Below, one piece after another: positions 17,263 through 25,006 of a stretch of 64,000 bases of DNA. Numbering within the stretch: the stretch's first letter is position 1; every line of letters starts with the position of its first letter. Below the pieces are notes generated by a model, which was given only the letters and a program-made list of their open reading frames with translations, had not been told where the DNA came from and did no database searches. Made by a program: the position numbers and the translations under genes. Origin of the DNA: Anaeromassilibacillus sp001305115 (GTDB lineage Bacteria > Bacillota > Clostridia > Oscillospirales > Acutalibacteraceae); assembly GCA_042854365.1 (NCBI GenBank), contig AP031437.1, positions 1,674,001-1,738,000 on the forward strand. The letters are read 5' to 3'.

Positions 17263-17368
17263 ATTATACTTCATCAACCTAAAGAATGGAAGATATTTTC
17301 TTACTCCCTAAAGCAAAAGCACCTGTCATTTTCAAAGTGAAAACAGCAAGTGCTTTAGAGTTCCATAT
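17263..17368. repeat. Cassette repeat A, copy 3 (with shared promoter copy 2)
   Basis: Promoter module at 17263-17292 (drives cassette gene 2), linker, hairpin 1, then TTAGAGTTCCATA. The TTAGAGTTCCAT here is the true 3' end of the mob gene (codons M-E-L-stop), which shows which copy is the native one and that copies 1 and 2 are duplications of it. Confidence 0.9.
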
Positions 17369-18587
17369 CCTGTTTTTTGCTTTTTGCCTGATCCGTCCGG
17401 CTGACTTCACGCTCTGCTATTTCTTTCTTTTTGCGGCTCAACTGCTCTATAATGGAACTTTTAGCTTTCTTCTTGATTTGCTCCGTTCCGGCTTTTTTGA
17501 CCTCCGGTTTCATCAGCGTGGTTTGGATTTTCTGAATGGTTGATTTCATAGCGTTTGTGATTCTGGCAATCACGCCATCCAATCGTTTCACTGCATACTC
17601 AACTTCTTTCTTTGAAGCCTTACGCTCAGGGGAGAGAACCCACGCTTTAGACTGCTCCACCAGCTTAATATCCTCCTTGTGCGTTTCCAGTTTTACAGTA
17701 TCAGCAACGACCTCAACCGCCTTGTCATAGGCAATATCGGCAACCTCGTCCACCAGAGCTTCCACATCTTCAATCTTCATCGTGAGTTCTTCCAACTTTT
17801 GCTCCTGTGCTGCCAGTTGCTCCTTTTGCTTGAAAAGAATATAGTCCTGTTTTTCCAGATAAGCACGACCACCATATTCGGGTTCTTCTTCCAGTTGTAA
17901 GCCATGCTTTTTCGCCACATCGAACAGCAGCACTCGGCAGGCTGAATCGAAAGTCATCTTGCGGTTATTTTTTCTTCCGACAGGCTTCTCCGGTTCCGGC
18001 AGTTCAAATCCCAGTGCTTCCAAAGCCTTTTCCTGTTGTGGGGCAATCTCCCCATATTGATTTTCACAGTCGAACACATGACGCTCGTGAATATGAGGGG
18101 TGCTTTCATCCAAGTGCAGCGCCCAATTCAGGATATGGACATGAGAGCCGAAACGCTCATTTACGATTTCCATAAATTCTGTGACAATCTCAATGAGCAG
18201 TTCCGGTGGAACATGATTATCAAGTGTTCCAATCTGATAGACCGTTTCCTCTGGACAGGTCTTTTTGCTTTTGAGCAAATCACCGGTTTCCTTATTCCTT
18301 TCAGGGTGTCGGTTCTTCACATTTCTTTCGTTCTGTCCGGTTACAAAATCACGATACCGCTGACGATAAAAAAGCTGTTCCACATCTTCAAAAGTGGCAG
18401 ACAGCTCATTTTCCTTATCGGGATTTTTGAAATTGCGGAAGCCATTGTAACAGTCCCAATAGAGATTTTGTTTGGCTCGTTCTTCGTCAATGTGTTCGCT
18501 GTTGGCAATGTCAAAACTGCGGTCATTGTGCTTCGGATTATAAACGCCATTCTTTCCAGCTCGTCCATTGTGCCTTGTTAATTTCAC
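17355..18587 (-). CDS. Mob/Pre-type (TnpZ-like) relaxase
   Basis: A 410-residue mobilisation protein. GTG at 18587 is the start (AAGGAGG upstream; VKLTRHNGRAGKNGVYNPKH). The relaxase metal motif is ALHLDESTPHIHERHVF (HxDExxPHhH). The C-terminal half is a long charged coiled coil (KQKEQLAAQEQKLEELTMKI) common in Mob/Pre proteins. It should nick the element circle at an oriT, probably the inverted repeat at 18675-18709, and use another element's conjugation machinery. Tn4451's TnpZ plays this role. Both cassette arrays flank this gene. Confidence 0.87.
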   Translation of the reverse strand: MKLTRHNGRAGKNGVYNPKHNDRSFDIANSEHIDEERAKQNLYWDCYNGFRNFKNPDKENELSATFEDVEQLFYRQRYRDFVTGQNERNVKNRHPERNKETGDLLKSKKTCPEETVYQIGTLDNHVPPELLIEIVTEFMEIVNERFGSHVHILNWALHLDESTPHIHERHVFDCENQYGEIAPQQEKALEALGFELPEPEKPVGRKNNRKMTFDSACRVLLFDVAKKHGLQLEEEPEYGGRAYLEKQDYILFKQKEQLAAQEQKLEELTMKIEDVEALVDEVADIAYDKAVEVVADTVKLETHKEDIKLVEQSKAWVLSPERKASKKEVEYAVKRLDGVIARITNAMKSTIQKIQTTLMKPEVKKAGTEQIKKKAKSSIIEQLSRKKKEIAEREVSRTDQAKSKKQDMEL

Positions 18588-18873
18588 ATGAGTTCCTCCT
18601 TTTCTTTTTGATTTCCCCGACAGGGGAGAAGGGCAGCGAAGCTGATTCCTTGCGGCTTTCTGCGTCAAGTAATACCCAGTACTAAGTGGCGAAACGCCAC
18701 TTAACTGGGCAAGGCTGCCGCCCTTGACCTGCACAGGGGTATTGCATTCCCTGTACCCATGCACAAAGGGTTGCACCCTCTGTACTCCCGCCCGAACAAA
18801 CTGACTTCGCCCCGTCCCAAGCTCTGTCAGTTCCTTCGGTTTTACAAAACAGTCCACCGGACTATTTTGCAAA
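18588..18873. other. Leader region of the relaxase gene
   Basis: Besides the candidate oriT it contains CCCCGACAGGGGAG and GC-rich runs (GGCTGCCGCCCTTGACC) but no gene I can support. Confidence 0.45.
18675..18709 (+). other. Candidate oriT: extended inverted repeat upstream of the relaxase
   Basis: CCCAGT ac TAAGTGGCG aaa CGCCACTTA ACTGGG: 15 paired bases per arm with one 2-base bulge. It lies about 90 bases before the relaxase start, where Mob/Pre systems have their recombination/transfer origin. The pairing is seen directly; the function is inferred. Confidence 0.5.
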
Positions 18874-18960
18874 AAGAAAAACCGACGCATGATCGCTTTA
18901 CGCTCAATACATCGGTTTCTTCATCTGACCTTAACGGTCATATTCAGTTGTGGCAGATTA
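18874..18960. repeat. Cassette repeat B, copy 1
   Basis: Holds the hairpin half of repeat B: AACCGACGCATGATCG...ATACATCGGTT, then TCTGACCTTAACGGTCATAT and TCAGTTGTGGCAGATTA. The hairpin would terminate the cassette gene on its right. Copies at 19821-19991 and 20935-21161 are near-identical in this part. Confidence 0.9.
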
Positions 18961-18974
18961 GACAATTTGAAAAA

Positions 18975-19724
18975 TTACTCTGGCACATCTACTGAATAAC
19001 TTAGATTGTTTCCTCTCTTGTCGCTCTTTAAATCATCATAATACCATAGATACATCGTTCTGTCATATACATTGATTTCAATAACACCATCTGGCTTTTG
19101 ACCTTCTACTTCTAATGAGTAAATTTCCTTATCATGTGCATAGCCAAAAACAAATCTGGTATCTGGATAATTTGGATTCAAGTCCTGTTGAAAATCACTT
19201 AATTTTAAAGATGAACGAATTAGTTCTGTAATATCAGATATAAGAATGCTATCCGCTTTAGTTGTAACCGGTGTAGCATTCATAAATGCATATTGTACAC
19301 TTGCTTCCTCCACCTGTTTTTTGCAGCGTGCCATCACAAAACCTTGAACGGGATTGTTATCACTTCCTGCTCGATAGAAAATCGTATCATACTGTTTGCC
19401 ATTCCATATATGCAATATTTCATCAACATGATTAAGAAAATCTTCTGGAACAGAAAATTCTTCATTTTCAGCATTCAAAGGAGAATTCAAAATAGCTTCT
19501 TCGACAGAACTATAATATATGAGTTCAGAATCCTTTTTATCGTAATCACTCAAATTGAATTCGACATATGCATTGTCTTTATTGTCATCTTCCGGAACAT
19601 AAGTATAGCGACCATTTTCAATATGGTCATCATAATCAACAAACAGTCCAATACATATCAGCGCTGCAAAAATCAAAAAAACTATTCCTACAATGATTAG
19701 CAATATTTTCAAAAATTTTTTCAT
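18975..19724 (-). CDS. Cassette gene 3: single-span membrane protein, unknown function
   Basis: A 249-residue protein with one N-terminal span (KILLIIVGIVFLIFAALICI) and a large extracytoplasmic domain rich in acidic residues (YVPEDDNKDNAYVEFNLSDY). ATG at 19724 starts at the signal-anchor; four codons upstream would only add MDFC. It has its own promoter (TTGAAT-17-TATAAT near 19757-19785), which differs from the shared module. Neighbouring repeats B1 and B2 mark it as a single-gene cassette. I do not recognise the family. Confidence 0.7.
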   Translation of the reverse strand: MKKFLKILLIIVGIVFLIFAALICIGLFVDYDDHIENGRYTYVPEDDNKDNAYVEFNLSDYDKKDSELIYYSSVEEAILNSPLNAENEEFSVPEDFLNHVDEILHIWNGKQYDTIFYRAGSDNNPVQGFVMARCKKQVEEASVQYAFMNATPVTTKADSILISDITELIRSSLKLSDFQQDLNPNYPDTRFVFGYAHDKEIYSLEVEGQKPDGVIEINVYDRTMYLWYYDDLKSDKRGNNLSYSVDVPE

Positions 19725-19820
19725 ACAAAAGTCCACCTTCTTGCTTCATTTCAGTAAATTATATCATACCGATATGAACAATTCAATTCACGCTCTATCA
19801 AGTAGTTTTTTACTTACCTA

Positions 19821-19991
19821 TAACGCACATTTCCGCAAAATCCATAGTCTCCGATACTTTCCTCACAGGCGATATACAGTCGGAATTCTGTCAGCTCATG
19901 AAATAAGAAAAACCGACGCATGATCGCTTTACGCTCAATACATCGGTTTCTTTATCTGACCTTGACGGTCATATTCAGTTGTGGCAGATTA
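19821..19991. repeat. Cassette repeat B, copy 2
   Basis: Starts at TAACGCACATTTCCGC, continues CCGATACTTTCCTCACAGGC, CAGTCGGAATTCTGTCAGCT, then the hairpin half. It lacks the shared promoter module at its left edge, in line with the different promoter of cassette gene 3. Confidence 0.9.
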
Positions 19992-20040
19992 CAGGTAATC
20001 TACAAATTTCCCAAAACAAAATAGGATATTTATTTTTATT

Positions 20041-20487
20041 CTATTCAACTACATACCCATATTCTGTGTGTGGTAAATACCTTACAGTTATCTTATCTCC
20101 TAAATCGCTACCTGTTCCCCAATATTTTAATGAATGTTCTTCTCCAGTTTTCTCATCTCTAATATGTATTCTTCTTTCACTATTAGAGTTTTCTCCTGAC
20201 ATTGCACCTTGTGTAACTTCTCCGGTAACTTCAACTAAATTATTAGATAGTAAATAAGGTATATCCAAGCAACAAGGAACAGTTATAAATATACCGAGAA
20301 TCAATAACCCAACAACTGCCATCACATTGATTATTTTTTCCCATTTTTGATATTTTATTTTTTCTTCTTCATTGACAGCCTTTCGTTTTATAAACTTCCC
20401 ATTTTTCTTTCTATGCAAAACATACATAATTAAGACTATAAATGATACTATAATCACTCCAAAAGTTCTAAACATCAATAATGCCAT
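20041..20487 (-). CDS. Cassette gene 4: two-span membrane protein, paralogue of cassette gene 1
   Basis: A 148-residue protein with spans at about 6-24 and 54-74 and a C-terminal soluble part ending ITVRYLPHTEYGYVVE, nearly the end of cassette gene 1 (VQYLPHTKYGAIVE). Both also share a ...EVTGEVTQG.../...YAEGYVTEQS... segment. This suggests a DUF3592-like family. It is the second gene of a two-gene cassette, 28 bases after the next gene upstream; AAAGGAG precedes its ATG. Unknown function. Confidence 0.78.
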   Translation of the reverse strand: MALLMFRTFGVIIVSFIVLIMYVLHRKKNGKFIKRKAVNEEEKIKYQKWEKIINVMAVVGLLILGIFITVPCCLDIPYLLSNNLVEVTGEVTQGAMSGENSNSERRIHIRDEKTGEEHSLKYWGTGSDLGDKITVRYLPHTEYGYVVE

Positions 20488-20515
20488 AAATTTGTACTCC
20501 TTTCAAAGCGACACG

Positions 20516-20896
20516 CTATTTATTAACAGCTTTATCAGCTAATCTTTTATCTCCCCATGGCGTTTTCAGCATAGGCTCATTATCAATAATTCCTGCTCTT
20601 AAAATTTCAAGGGGTTTTTCTAATTGTAAGATGTTTTTATTATCTATAATAATAGCAGTTTGAAATTCCTCAAAACTTTCAAAAACTCTGTCTTGAAATA
20701 TAAAAGATATATTTTCTTTACATTCCTCTGCGTTAGCAGGTAAAACACAGGAACCCATCACATATTTTTTCTCATTATAGGAAAACTCAATAAGAGTAAA
20801 AGCCATATCATTATCATAATCAGACTTGATAATTTCCATTAGATCTTTTGCTTCAATAATGAGCGTTGGCTTTTCATTTTTCTTAAAACCAAACAT
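20516..20896 (-). CDS. Cassette gene 5: small soluble protein, unknown function
   Basis: A 126-residue acidic protein (start MFGFKKNEKPTLIIEAKDLM; KKYVMGSCVLPANAEECKEN; end TPWGDKRLADKAVNK) with no membrane span. ATG at 20896 is chosen because GGAGGTG lies just upstream. It is the first gene of a two-gene cassette with the membrane protein at 20041 and is driven by the shared promoter module at 20935. The two may act as a pair, but nothing in the sequence shows the role. Confidence 0.7.
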   Translation of the reverse strand: MFGFKKNEKPTLIIEAKDLMEIIKSDYDNDMAFTLIEFSYNEKKYVMGSCVLPANAEECKENISFIFQDRVFESFEEFQTAIIIDNKNILQLEKPLEILRAGIIDNEPMLKTPWGDKRLADKAVNK

Positions 20897-20934
20897 GAAT
20901 AACACCTCCAAGAATTAACTTTATCTTATTTTTC

Positions 20935-21161
20935 ATTATACTTCATCAACTTAACGAATGGAAGAAAAATTTGTGTGCAGAGTTCCTGTTCAAGCCTTGT
21001 AACGCGCATTTATGCAAAATCCATAGTCACCGATACTTTCCTCACGGGTGATATACAGTCGGAATTCTGTCAGCTCATGAAATAAGAAAAACCGACGCAT
21101 GATCGCTTTACGCTCAATACATCGGTTTCTTCATCTGACCTTGACGGTCATATTCAGTTGT
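20935..21161. repeat. Cassette repeat B, copy 3 (with shared promoter copy 3)
   Basis: The full form: promoter module (20935-20964, minus strand TTCCAT-17-TATAAT), TGTGTGCAGAGTTCCTGTTC, GTAACGCGCATTTATGC, CAGTCGGAATTCTGTCAGCT, and the hairpin half. It separates cassette genes 5 and 6. Confidence 0.9.
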
Positions 21162-21189
21162 CTAACATCGTACTGTTATAAAATCTATG

Positions 21190-21759
21190 TCATTTACGAT
21201 TTTTCTTATGCTGATTTGCCCAGTAAGATTTTACAGGGATTCTTCTTCTTTTTATGTCCTCCATAAATTCTTCTTTGTCAATATTACTATCAATGGTAAA
21301 TAATTTTTCTCCATTTACATATACACGCATAGAACCTTTCTTTCTCTCGCAATAGGTAATATCTTCAAAGTGAAAAGTTCTCTTTCTTCCAAAAGTTGAA
21401 CGCCATGTGATTTCATCTCCGTTCACTTCCAGTTTCCACATAATCATGTTCAATGAGCCGATTAAAGAAACAATAAAGAAAATACTAAAACCAATTGGTG
21501 GCAATAAATCATCTTGTTGAATAGCACTGGCTACCGTAGCTCCCCCAAAAAGAAACACCGCCAATACAAAAAACATAGTAAGTACTTTTTCGGTTTTTAT
21601 TATATAATGCGTCCTAATTATTCCCTTTTTCTGTTCTTCCTCTCGTTCTTTAGCTCTCTTTTGTTGAAGATTTACAAGATATTTCAAAAGAAGAAGTACA
21701 ACTAAATAGGGACCTATTTGTGTAATTATATTCAAACACATTCGTAAAAAATTATTCAT
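21190..21759 (-). CDS. Cassette gene 6: membrane protein with PH-like cytoplasmic tail
   Basis: A 189-residue protein: spans at about 8-28, 57-77 and 86-106, then a beta-rich tail (KLEVNGDEITWRSTFGRKRT, FEDITYCERKKGSMRVYVNG) like the PH-type domains of DUF6560/YcxB-like proteins, and a very basic end (QHKKNRK). It is a single-gene cassette with shared promoter copy 4 (21838-21867) and the terminator hairpin of repeat B3. Function unknown. Confidence 0.75.
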   Translation of the reverse strand: MNNFLRMCLNIITQIGPYLVVLLLLKYLVNLQQKRAKEREEEQKKGIIRTHYIIKTEKVLTMFFVLAVFLFGGATVASAIQQDDLLPPIGFSIFFIVSLIGSLNMIMWKLEVNGDEITWRSTFGRKRTFHFEDITYCERKKGSMRVYVNGEKLFTIDSNIDKEEFMEDIKRRRIPVKSYWANQHKKNRK

Positions 21760-21837
21760 TTTTGCCCTCCATAGTTCCAGCTATATAAAAATGATTGTTT
21801 GAAATCGAGTATTAAAAACCTCAATTTTTCATATCTC

Positions 21838-21958
21838 ATTATACTTCATCAACTTAAAGAATGGAAGAAAAAATTTTGTGTACAGAGTTCCTGTTCAAGC
21901 CTTGTAACGCACATTTCCGCAAAATCCATAGTCCCCGATACTTTCCTCACAGGCGATA
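21838..21958. repeat. Cassette repeat B, copy 4 (with shared promoter copy 4)
   Basis: The promoter module (21838-21867) followed by the non-hairpin half (GTAACGCACATTTCCGC ... CTTTCCTCACAGGCGATA). This copy runs into the native upstream DNA of the next transposon gene. B1 (hairpin half) and B4 (other half) together make one full repeat, so the original spacer was opened between the halves. Confidence 0.9.
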
Positions 21959-22023
21959 GGCAACGGTCAAAACATCAGGTCTGCACCTGACATTTTAACC
22001 GCATATCAGCCCTGATTATCACA

Positions 22024-22314
22024 TTATCCCTGCTGGCTGTTCAGCCCATGCTTTTTCGCATATTCGCTGGCTTTCTGTCTGCGTTCCTCACTGTAAGGCG
22101 GCAGGAAACGGATAGACAGACGGGACTTTGCCAGCTCATAAGAAACACCGCCTTGAACATTGGATTTTTCCAGTCGGCAAAGGTCAGGGTACTTCTTAGC
22201 AAAAGCAGCCAACCTCTTTTTCAATCCGGCGTTGTGGGTGTAGATATTTGCCTTGTCCTCGCCCTCATTAAAGAGAACGATTGTTTCTTTCTCAATCTTC
22301 GTCAGTCTCGTCAT
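22024..22314 (-). CDS. Conserved transposon-borne small protein
   Basis: A 96-residue basic protein (MTRLTKIEKETIVLFNEGED, ANIYTHNAGLKKRLAAFAKK, VSYELAKSRLSIRFLPPYSE). Proteins of this form occur beside serine-recombinase genes in clostridial mobilisable elements; no biochemical role is known to me. It overlaps the upstream gene by 23 bases, so it belongs to the tnpX-tnpV operon. Confidence 0.65.
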   Translation of the reverse strand: MTRLTKIEKETIVLFNEGEDKANIYTHNAGLKKRLAAFAKKYPDLCRLEKSNVQGGVSYELAKSRLSIRFLPPYSEERRQKASEYAKKHGLNSQQG

Positions 22315-22540
22315 AGCAGCCCTCCCTATGGTTTTTCAACACACGCAGCTTGCAGTAAAAGCAGCGATACCACCTTTCAACACCCTCAGCACTCAGCTTG
22401 ACGGAAAGCATATAAAACAGCTTCTTCGCCACTGGATCGGGTGCAAGGGCAGCTACCATACGCAAACGCTCGACAGTTGCTTTCAGGTTCGGACAGCCAA
22501 AGGCATAAAGGGCTTCCATTTCATTCCGGTTCATCTTCAT
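22292..22540 (-). CDS. Conserved transposon-borne small helical protein
   Basis: An 82-residue protein (MKMNRNEMEALYAFGCPNLK, RLRMVAALAPDPVAKKLFYM) with an acidic end. ATG at 22540 follows AAGGAGG by 8 bases; the longer frame upstream has no ribosome site. It resembles small proteins of unknown function encoded next to tnpV in related elements. Overlap with the following gene suggests coupled translation. Confidence 0.65.
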   Translation of the reverse strand: MKMNRNEMEALYAFGCPNLKATVERLRMVAALAPDPVAKKLFYMLSVKLSAEGVERWYRCFYCKLRVLKNHREGCYDETDED

Positions 22541-22649
22541 TGTGTTTTCCTCCTTAAAGTTTGATAAATGAAAAGCGACAGACACTTCATAAGGAAATAC
22601 CTGTCGCTTCGTTTACGATACAAATTTGTTGGTTTTGGACTTGATAAAA

Positions 22650-23033
22650 TCAGCAGTAAATCATTTCCTGTCTGATGATTTCTTCGGCTCGGTTACGGAT
22701 AGAGTTCATGGACTGTACCCACAACATCTGATTGTCTGCTTTCATGGTTTCGGTCACGCCCTCGGCTTGTTTCATCTGCTCAATGATAAGGCTGCACCTT
22801 TCCGTTGCCTGTTCGTCCAGGTCAGCAAGGTAAGTATGCAGTTCGCCGGATAAACAGAGGGCAGAGAACCTTGTAGGGCGGTACTGCTCCAAATATGTCC
22901 TGTGCAGTCTGCCCCACATACCGATAGGGCGGTGTTCCTCCGGTAGCTTCAAGTCCGGCACATAGTAATCGCCCACAAGAACATAGTCCAGACCGTTGCT
23001 TTTGTCATGGATTCGTGATTTCAATTCTGTCAT
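22650..23033 (-). CDS. tnpV: TnpV-family transposon protein
   Basis: A 127-residue protein with the family pattern GDYYVPDLKLPEEHRPIGMW-GRLHRTYLEQYRP, ADLDEQATERCSLIIEQMKQ and NQMLWVQSMNSIRNRAEEII. TnpV is encoded beside tnpX in Tn4451-type elements; its role is not known. Its start overlaps the tnpX stop by 4 bases (ATGA). Confidence 0.85.
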   Translation of the reverse strand: MTELKSRIHDKSNGLDYVLVGDYYVPDLKLPEEHRPIGMWGRLHRTYLEQYRPTRFSALCLSGELHTYLADLDEQATERCSLIIEQMKQAEGVTETMKADNQMLWVQSMNSIRNRAEEIIRQEMIYC

Positions 23034-24952
23034 GCTATTTTTTCTCCTTTCACTTTTTGCCGATTTGATTTGCTTGTGACGTTCTGTTCAACACACACAT
23101 TGCTATCAGAACTTTTTTCTTCTGCTATACGCTCATGCTCCGCAAATTCTTTTGATTTCTCACGAATCTTTTTCATATACTTACGATTGGATTCTCGTTT
23201 TCTGCGAAGTCGTTCCGCCTCTTTTTCAGCAGCAATCCTTTCTTCCTCTGTTGGTTCATGCTGCTCCACAGGTACTTGAAATTGCCCGACATAGTTAAGA
23301 TATATCTCCACCTCTGTGGTGCGGTCTTCACCTTTTCCTTGTGGCTCGTGAACCAGAATTTTGTCGATAAATTCATTTATCATGGCAGGAGTAAGTTCTG
23401 TAATGTTCTCATACTTTTTGACCAGCTTTAGAAAACGCTCCACATTATTTTGACCGCCTATAATCCGTTGCATATCAGCGGTGTCAGTCTCAATAATCTT
23501 GTTCAGCTCGTTCTGCTCATTTTCATAATCAGTAAGCATACTCTGAAAAAGTCTGTCCGGCAATCTTCCAATCACATTATCTTCATAGATTTTCCTGATA
23601 AGCATATCCAGTTCGTGAACTCGCTTCTGATTTCTTTCAATGCGGTTTTTTACAGTTTCAGAAACAGCAATATCTTTCATCGCCGATTCTTCTTGCAGAG
23701 AATAGACAAACTCCTGCTCATTCAAAGAAACATAATGGCAAGTCTCCTGTATGGTTTTCAGAATGATGCTTTTAAGTGCTTTTGTTGAAATATGGTGGCA
23801 AGTACAGTGACGATCATACTTCTGATAAGCAAGATTATAAGTGGAACATTCATAACAATCTGCCGGATTGGAATAACTTGTCCTTTTTTCGCCTTTGGCA
23901 GTATAGTATATTCTTTCTCGCCCTTTCCGCTGCCTGTGATTATACATCGGCGCACCACAATCAGCACAGTAAATCTTTCCGGTCAGAACATTAGGCTCGC
24001 CCATAGGATCTGCTTTTCTTACATTCTGTCTTAACTTTTGAGCAAGCAGCCATGTTTCTTCATCGACAATAGGCTCTTGTGTATCATCAAAAACCACCCA
24101 ATCTTCCTTGTCTGCCCTTTTCGTCTTTTTGTCCTTATAGGAATTTTTGAATGTCCTGAAGTTGACAGTCTTTCCGATATACTCTGGTCGGGCAATCTGA
24201 GTAGTAACCTGATTTCCTCGCCACATATACGGATTTTCTTTGTCATAGTTGCTTGCATGATTTCCAAGTCCCTTTTTTCCAAGATAATAAGACGGTCTTT
24301 CTATTTTTTCTTCTGAAAGTTCTCTTGCTATCTGATAAGGTCCTTTTCCCTCAATAGTCATGCGATAAATTCTGCGGACTACTTCAGCAGCTTCTTCATC
24401 AATAATCCAATGGTCGGGGTTTTCGGGGTCTTTCAAATAGCCGTATGGTGGGATATTACTTGTATGAGCGTTGCCGGAAGAACCTCTGGATTTCAGTACA
24501 GCTTTAATTTTCTTACTTGTGTCCCTGACAAACCACTCATTCATGATATTCAGAAAAGGGGCAAACTCACTGGTTTCTTGACGGTCACTGTCAATACCAT
24601 TATTGATTGCTATAAATCGAACTTCCTTTTCTCTAAACAGAATGTCAGTGAAAAAACCTACTTGCAGATGATCTCTGCCGATTCTGGACATATCCTTGCA
24701 GATACAGGCAGTGATTTCTCCGTTTTTAACACCTTCAACAAGTCTGTTCCATGAAGGTCTGTCAAAGGTCGCTCCACTCCAACCATCATCGGTAAAATGA
24801 ACAAGATTCGTAAAGCCATGTTTTATAGCATAATCTTCAAGCATTTGCTTTTGATGAACGATACTGTTACTCTCTCCAGCATTATCATCATCACGAGACA
24901 GTCTTTCATACAAAGCAGTAATGCCATTGCTTTTATCTTTTTTTCTTCTCAT
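23030..24952 (-). CDS. tnpX: Large serine recombinase (TnpX-like)
   Basis: A 640-residue recombinase that should excise the element as a circle and insert it at GA dinucleotides. The N-terminal resolvase domain carries the catalytic serine in ALYERLSRDD (S19), with DGWSGATFDRPSW and CICKDMSRIGRDHLQVGFFT following. The recombinase domain (IPPYGYLKDPENPDHWIIDE) comes next, then a zinc ribbon (CADCGAPM ... CYEC), a coiled coil and a charged DUF4368-type tail (KEAERLRRKRESNRKYMKKI). It is the gene nearest the right end, as in Tn4451. No good promoter lies within the element's right end; transcription is likely from the promoter formed at the circle junction. Confidence 0.92.
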   Translation of the reverse strand: MRRKKDKSNGITALYERLSRDDDNAGESNSIVHQKQMLEDYAIKHGFTNLVHFTDDGWSGATFDRPSWNRLVEGVKNGEITACICKDMSRIGRDHLQVGFFTDILFREKEVRFIAINNGIDSDRQETSEFAPFLNIMNEWFVRDTSKKIKAVLKSRGSSGNAHTSNIPPYGYLKDPENPDHWIIDEEAAEVVRRIYRMTIEGKGPYQIARELSEEKIERPSYYLGKKGLGNHASNYDKENPYMWRGNQVTTQIARPEYIGKTVNFRTFKNSYKDKKTKRADKEDWVVFDDTQEPIVDEETWLLAQKLRQNVRKADPMGEPNVLTGKIYCADCGAPMYNHRQRKGRERIYYTAKGEKRTSYSNPADCYECSTYNLAYQKYDRHCTCHHISTKALKSIILKTIQETCHYVSLNEQEFVYSLQEESAMKDIAVSETVKNRIERNQKRVHELDMLIRKIYEDNVIGRLPDRLFQSMLTDYENEQNELNKIIETDTADMQRIIGGQNNVERFLKLVKKYENITELTPAMINEFIDKILVHEPQGKGEDRTTEVEIYLNYVGQFQVPVEQHEPTEEERIAAEKEAERLRRKRESNRKYMKKIREKSKEFAEHERIAEEKSSDSNVCVEQNVTSKSNRQKVKGEKIA

Positions 24953-24995
24953 GCTGAACTCCTTTCTTCAATTCCTATCCACTCCTTACGCTCAC

Positions 24996-25001
24996 AAAAT
25001 A
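24996..25001 (-). promoter_or_regulatory. -10 half of the circle-junction promoter
   Basis: TATTTT on the minus strand, 5 bases inside the right end and 44 bases before the tnpX ATG. Circularisation places TTGACA from the left end exactly 17 bases upstream. Confidence 0.7.
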
Positions 25002-25006
25002 TCACA

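Larger units (their letters stand above)
13317..25006 (-). mobile_element. Tn4451-type mobilisable transposon inserted in topB
   Basis: An 11,690-base insertion whose ends are set by the interrupted topB frame: joining 25007 onward to the bases before 13317 restores ...ACACG-GA-GGACACC... on the minus strand, coding YTEDTLL. A GA dinucleotide (TC on plus) lies at both borders, the hallmark target of TnpX/TndX large serine recombinases. Contents in minus-strand order: tnpX, tnpV, two small conserved genes, cassette array B, mob/pre relaxase, cassette array A, CHC2 primase, VirE-like helicase, tnpW. No gene in it shows a stop or frameshift, unlike the surrounding element, so it arrived later and may still move. 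Confidence 0.92.

Noticed and set aside
15757..21958. CRISPR array
   Set aside because: The repeats are over 85 bases, irregularly spaced by whole genes, and contain promoters and terminators; no cas gene is present.
15757..21958. Integron cassette array
   Set aside because: No tyrosine integrase and no attC-like folded sites; the separating repeats are copies of native spacers.
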